This document shows positions 44,817 through 49,710 of a stretch of DNA of 49,710 nt, piece after piece (position 1 is the stretch's first letter; the number at the start of each line of letters is the position of its first letter). Under the pieces are notes generated by a model that had not been told where the DNA came from, ran no database searches, and worked only from the letters and a program-made list of their open reading frames with translations. Position numbers and translations under genes: made by a program. Source of the DNA: Gnetum montanum (lineage: Eukaryota > Streptophyta > Gnetopsida > Gnetales > Gnetaceae); the NCBI GenBank assembly GCA_015680685.1, contig MNCI01005541.1, positions 180,026 to 229,735 on the forward strand. The letters run 5' to 3'.

Positions 44817-45586
44817 TGATGAGCGGCAAGGTATCCCTATGCTCAACCATATAAATATGAGCATCCACGCACGATCTGGTTGAATTCCAATGACTAAGTG
44901 CTTATGCACCTTTGTGGAACAAGGATGGGTTGATCAATCGTTTTCTTCCCAAGCTTACTTGTATAGCACGATTATATGGTTAAGTAAACTTGAGGTACAT
45001 GATTTTTATAGTTTTTATGTCCTAGTGTTACAAAGGGAGGAGAGAGATAACTAAGTAACTAATTTTGATCTAACTACTCAACTATGCTTTAACTAGTTTT
45101 AACACCGGCGATCCTTTCTCACTTGCTATACACATCCTGAACTAGTGCAACACTACTGGGATTACCAAACGGTAATTGTTACTGGGTTACCAAGTGTTAC
45201 ATGCATGCTTCAAGTGATTGTACTGAGTGTGCTTACTTAGGAGAGTTGTAGGGTGAGAGAGAGAACATTAATTAATTAAGGAAAGCATTAAGTAATAGTA
45301 ATTAACATTAATTAATCTATTCTGAATGTTGCAAGGTTTATCACAAAGTTCTTCTTTATTGCAGGTACACAATGCTCGAATAAAGATTTGTTCACTTTAT
45401 GACTCTTATTGCAGGCACTTAGAAATAATTCTATCTCTGGAAAGAGAAAAAGGCAAGAGTTTGGATAAGGGACTAAAACTAACTATGCAAACCAAGTGCG
45501 CCTACCTCTTATTTATAGGCAATGAGGCAGGCCTCGATATCAAGTGGAAGGCTCCGATATCGCATACCCGATATCGCGGCTCATCA
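44817..45586 (-). mobile_element. Element A 3' LTR
   Basis: TGATGAGCGGCAAGG to GCGGCTCATCA, 770 bp, with the PPT complement TACCCCCACAATTG at 45587. Minus-strand TATA (CTATAAATAAGAGG) at about 45506-45519, only about 70 bp from the LTR 5' end, with CGATATCG motifs between. Inserted into element E. Confidence 0.85.
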
Positions 45587-47462
45587 TACCCCCACAATTG
45601 AATGAAAAATTGTCCTCGAGTTCCTTAGAAAGTATTGGGAAGGTATGGGATTATTGACTAAATGAGAACTGATAGCGATAGGGAATAATAGAATCAAACT
45701 TCCTGGTGAACAGATCGACAAACATATTACAACATTGGTGTTCATGCACTTTGTGGTGAACACTATACATAGATGACATCCATGCCCTCATCCGATAGCT
45801 TGAAGAGAGAGTAAAGAAAATGAGGTGCATTGCTGTTGACATTGCGATTGTGCCTTCCGTTGTTTATCCATAACCACACAACCAAACTTGTTCCCGGCAT
45901 AAACTCTCTAGCTCCAATCCATCCCGAGTGCTTCCTCCTATCCTAGTCCATAGTTCATGTAATCACCATCTACACACACAACACAGTCATGAATGAGCAA
46001 GGATAAGTAAACCATAATGCAGTTGATACCTTGCCTCGATATAAAGCGCATTGGCTGGGTTATGGTTATGGCAAAAAATGGGTTAGAGGCTTATCACTAA
46101 TAACTACCCAAGGTGTAGGGGTGATACAAATAGTAGAATGGAAAAATTTGTGATAGGGCTCCCATGCCTAAGAGTGAACCTTTGATAGCAATAGGGTGGA
46201 AAAGTATAGGGAATAAGAAAAATAACAACGACAATGCCAATTATATGGATGTCATGGATGGGGATGAAATGAGAAATTGCTAATTGCAAAAAATGTTCAA
46301 GGAGCAGAATTTAACAATTGCACCATAAAGGAATGTTAGTGGGTCCTCCCCAAAGTAGGCTCATGCCCTTTATGCCCTAACAAACTCACAAACCAAAGAG
46401 TTCGTAGGCTCTAGGAATGACATATGAAAACAATGGTTAAAGATTGACCCACAAGAATTTACCAAAGAATAACAATGTGTCAAAGAGGAGATAGACTAAT
46501 CATAAAACCAATAATGAGGTGGAAAATGGAAAGAAAGATGAAGAGTAGAAAATGGAATGGAATCCCAAGAGAAAGGTTGTGTAAAGTCTCTTGTGTTTTT
46601 TATGGTTAAGGTGACTGAGTAGAACTCATTTCAAATTCGGACTCAAACCAACCACATTCAGTGACCTTGCATCAATACACTTGGCTAGTCCATCCTCTTG
46701 AAGCAACAACAATGCTTCCCTAGATAGTCACCACCATTCCAAGGAGAGTGAGATGGAGAAGCAGGAAGTGAGAATGGGCCTTAGTTAGAGGGAACCTTCA
46801 GGCATGGGTAACATGTCTTTCTAGTGCCATAACCAGTGCTTGTAGCCCAGATTTCTTTATTATGTCTAAGGGGGCATGCTTTGAATTCTCTTTAGTTTTT
46901 TTTTTGTGTGAGAACCACACCATGCAAAGACTTATTTGATTTATTTGACTTCTTGATGTTTGATCATCGACAGAATGGTGGAGAACCCATGAAAAGCATC
47001 CAAGTACCCAAGAGAATAGCTAGCACACATGCATTGAATCCCCTTGAAGTCACACCCTTTTCAACCATTGAATCCTTCCTTGATTTGAAGAATATGAAGC
47101 CACCAATTCCTTAATAAGTTTATTTAGAAAAAGGAACAATACAGTTCCAAGACCAAGGGAGACCATAGAGTAGAATGGAGAAATGGACGATGTGGAATCA
47201 TTACCTATTTTATCAAAAAAACCATATCATAGTATCAACATTGAAAATGAAAGGTAAAAACCCAACATTAACAATCAACATCATTATAGTACAATCCACC
47301 ATCATGAGCACTTATTCTATGACAAATGAAAGTAAATCAAACAAAGAAATATTAAAGAAATGTGAACGACGGTGTAAAACAAAATTAAGTAAATTTGAAA
47401 AATGTGCAAAAAAAAAAAATGTGTAAAACAAAAATACAAAAGGAACTGAGGGCTTTGAATTG
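45587..47462 (-). other. Element A 3' non-coding region
   Basis: About 1.9 kb between integrase and PPT without the accessory gene. It holds the conserved blocks seen in F, C, D and E: 'CCCCTTGAAGTCACACCC' (47040-47057), GGGTAACATGTCTTTCTAGTG (46805-46825) and CCCCAAAGTAGGCTC (46348-46362). A 63-codon minus-strand frame at 45842-45651 is unrecognised. Confidence 0.55.
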
Positions 47463-48692
47463 TTAACATTGGTGGCCGTCTTCCCCACAATTGAGGTGGT
47501 AGGAGGCAATCCAAAATAGGGAGCAAGGTTGTCCAGCAATAGAGGTAGCATTGGTACTGCCTGTCCTAGGCTCATGGAAAGGTTTGGTTTGTTGGATGTT
47601 GACCAACAGTTTCTTGTCTAGGCTCTTAGGTTTGTAAATCATCATGGCCCCTGAAGGAAAAGTTGCATGAATGATATAAGGTCCTTCCCACAACGTTTGA
47701 AATTTAGTGCATTGTGGCATGTGTGTGTGATTCTAGTATAGAACCTTATCTCCTGGTTGATACTTTCCTAATTTTCAGGTCATGATGTCGTTTATTGAAG
47801 GCCTTGTGCAATTCGTTAGATGATAGGGCAGCTAATCGGTTCTCATCTAGCAAGTTAAGGGTCATTAACCATTCTTTTTGTGCTAGATCAAGGTCAAGGT
47901 TGAGATCACATGCCATAGATAGTGTACAAAGTTCTACTTGAATGGAAAGCATTGGAAGTTTCTCGTATACTAACTCATAGGGAGAGTAACCTATAGGGAG
48001 TTTCCATGTGGAGCAGTATACTCAAAGAGTATCGTTTAGTTTGGTGCTCCAATCTCTCCTATACTTGCTAATAGTTCTTGTCAATATTTTTGTAATCTCC
48101 CTATTGGTGACCTCGACTTGACCGTTCACTTGAGGGTGATATGGTGTAGTTAGTTTGTGTTCAACCCCTAAGCGTTGCATTAGCTTCTAAAAAGTTGCAC
48201 CTGTAAAATGTGTGCCATTCTCAGAAATAAGTGCATGAGGCATGCCAAACCTGTTTATGATTTGTTGTTGAAAAAATTGTGTAGCTGTAGATGATGTACA
48301 ATCCTTAACAGTGGTTGCTTCTGCCCATTTTGTAAAGTAGTCAACAACAACAACGATGTAAGCTTTCACATTGGACATTAGTGTAATGGGCCCCATAAAA
48401 TCAATTCCCCATATGTCGAAGGGTTCTAAAGGTTGAATCCATTGTTGTGAACCCTCCATGCTAGCACTCATTCCCCCATCACGTTGAGAGTGCTCACAAG
48501 ATTGGATAAAATGATGGGCATCCAAAAACAATGTAGGCCAATAATATCCTATAACTAGGATTTTAATGGCTATTCATCTCCCAACATAATGACCCCCACA
48601 AGGACCCTCATGAGCATCTTGGAGAACTTGCAGTTGATTTATATTGGGAATGCACCATCGAACCAAGCCATTGGGACATGCTTTATAATGTT
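47463..48692 (-). pseudogene. Element A integrase, 5'-truncated by element B and mutated
   Basis: Ty3/gypsy integrase, which would insert element cDNA into chromosomes. The zinc-binding domain (48640-48480) has two His but its CxxC reads C-E-H-S, so one ligand is lost. The catalytic core has D in FDIWGIDFMGP (about 48400) and E in PYHPQVNGQVEVTN (about 48140), but the second acidic residue sits in ISENGTHF where ISDNGTHF is usual. The C-terminal part has a GPYIIHATFPSGA motif (47700-47650) typical of Ty3/gypsy tails. There are stops after the core and a frameshift at about 47730. RT and RNase H would lie upstream but are cut off by element B at 48693. Confidence 0.85.
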
Positions 48693-49522
48693 TGATGAGT
48701 GGCGAGGTACCCCTACATTCAACCATATGAATATGAGTGTTCTCACAGGCGATCCGGTCAAACTTTGCAGATGGACTAGTTGTGGCACCTAGACAGTTAT
48801 CCTTAGGTCACAGTTCACTGTCTTCCCACCTCGACTAGTATTATATTTTTCACGTATGGTTTCATCCAGAGTGAGGTGTATGATGTGCTCTAATCTAATG
48901 CTACTCCTGAAGGCAATGGAAAGTAATATTAAATTAACTAACCTAGGAGGAAAGGGTAAGAGAATCTAATCTAGCTTAAGTGCGATGAGCATCTGTTCCT
49001 TGATTATCCGTACACATCTTGGACTTCGTGTATGACTAATACTGGGATTACCAAGTGTAGATCCTAGGTACACCACTGGGATACCAAGTGGTCACACTTA
49101 AATGCTCGTAATCAAGTCGTACTCATTCCATGTTACTAGGAGATAAAGGTGAGAGAGAATATTAACTAGGAAAGTAATAAATAATAATTAAATAAATAAA
49201 TAACAAAGTGAATGCTGCAATGATGAAGTTATCTCAATCTTTATTACCAGTCATGTGCATGTCCAAGTATGTTACACTTGAATAAAGAATGCTGTACAAT
49301 TACATTCACCACACTGTAGGCAGACATGGGAAAATAATATATCTTTGGAGTGATCAAACTGCCAAAGATTCGCTACTTCTATTCTATGATGATAAACAAG
49401 GGAGAGTTGCTTCTTATTTATAGACATTGCGGCTGACTGCGATATCATGTACGCAATATCGTGGGGGATGCGATATCGTAATGGACGCGATATCGCGACC
49501 CATGCGATATTGCGTCCCATCA
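48693..49522 (-). mobile_element. Element B 3' LTR
   Basis: TGATGAGTGGCGAGG to TGCGTCCCATCA, 830 bp, with PPT complement TACCCCCACGACTGA after it. It is close in sequence to the F LTR. Minus-strand TATA (TATAAATAAG) at 49413-49422. Between TATA and the LTR 5' end are five GCGATATCG-like units, spaced about 13, 18, 17 and 17 bp. Inserted in the integrase of element A; the rest of B lies beyond the window. Confidence 0.87.
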
Positions 49523-49691
49523 TACCCCCACGACTGAATAAAAACTCGTCCTCGAGTTACAAAGAGAACAAGCTCTATTGATTACATAGTGGATAGGTAT
49601 GGGATTATTAATTTGAAAAAAGAAATGGAATAATGCCATAGTGTGGGAAGACACAACACAGAAAAATACTACAACTATAAAAAATGGGAAC
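49523..49691 (-). other. Element B PPT and short 3' spacer
   Basis: PPT complement at 49523-49537, then sequence close to element F between its accessory stop and PPT: both contain the stretch opposite GGATAGGTATGGGATTATT and a GTTGTAG..TTCTGTGTTGTG-like run. This places B in the accessory-gene-bearing group. Confidence 0.7.
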
Positions 49692-49710
49692 TCATGTAGT
49701 TCTTGGTGGC
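49692..49710 (-). CDS. Element B accessory gene, last codons at window edge
   Basis: The minus strand reads PPRTT and then TGA (49694-49692), matching the PPPPRTT end of the F copy and the QRTT end of C, with conserved flanking DNA. Only 19 bases are in the window, so intactness is unknown. Confidence 0.55.

Overview
This is a plant nuclear window, AT-rich, with one intron-containing housekeeping-type gene in a sea of old, nested retrotransposons. The gene's C-terminus ends like the plant 'RYHPYAR' RRM proteins. The surrounding elements are Ty3/gypsy-like with PBSs resembling tRNA-Asp sites, a Ty1/copia relic, an RTE-type LINE and tRNA-derived SINEs. This repeat density around a compact gene suits a large seed-plant genome, possibly a gymnosperm, but the species cannot be fixed from the sequence. 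Two single N bases (34479, 34945) show it is a draft assembly.

Layout. 1-7289: 3' part of a plus-strand LTR element (called F here): gag, about 1.5 kb of conserved non-coding sequence, an internal promoter, an accessory gene of about 930 codons, polypurine tract (PPT), LTR. 7937-8376: two SINE copies facing each other. 8470-9330: probable diverged relic of the same accessory gene. 9535-10640: decayed copia-type LTR. 11600-14300: the only intact gene, a two-RRM, glycine/tyrosine-rich RNA-binding protein with six exons (372 aa). 14300-18440: low-information intergenic DNA with a perfect 208-bp tandem duplication that contains a SINE. 18456-18893 and 36313-38605: two halves of one RTE LINE, split by a 17.4-kb nest. 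The nest is element D (minus strand), itself invaded by element C (minus, 19490-29681). 39990-41862: copia LTR and gag-protease. 41863-44816: element E (minus). 44817-48692: element A (minus), inserted in E and carrying integrase. 48693-49710: element B (minus), inserted in A and running out of the window.

The main biological point is the LTR family seen in A-F. All share TGATGAG...CTCATCA LTR ends and a polypurine tract reading GTCGTGGGGGTA or close to it. Where visible they share a conserved 3' non-coding region. A has integrase and could belong to the autonomous form. C and D have only gag-protease, with no reverse transcriptase, RNase H or integrase between LTRs. F, C and B carry a large extra gene next to the PPT. 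It encodes a domain resembling the 'putative plant transposon protein' family, then a proline/glutamine-rich linker, then a long coiled coil. In F and C (and as a remnant in D) it is preceded by a TATA promoter that copies the LTR U3 design. This looks like a non-autonomous gag-protease lineage with its own separately promoted accessory gene. Every copy here is broken by stop codons, so the window shows the architecture and not a working element.

An apparent inverted repeat at 34266-34944 is best read as an assembly error: the segment between the two Ns is reversed relative to homologous element C.
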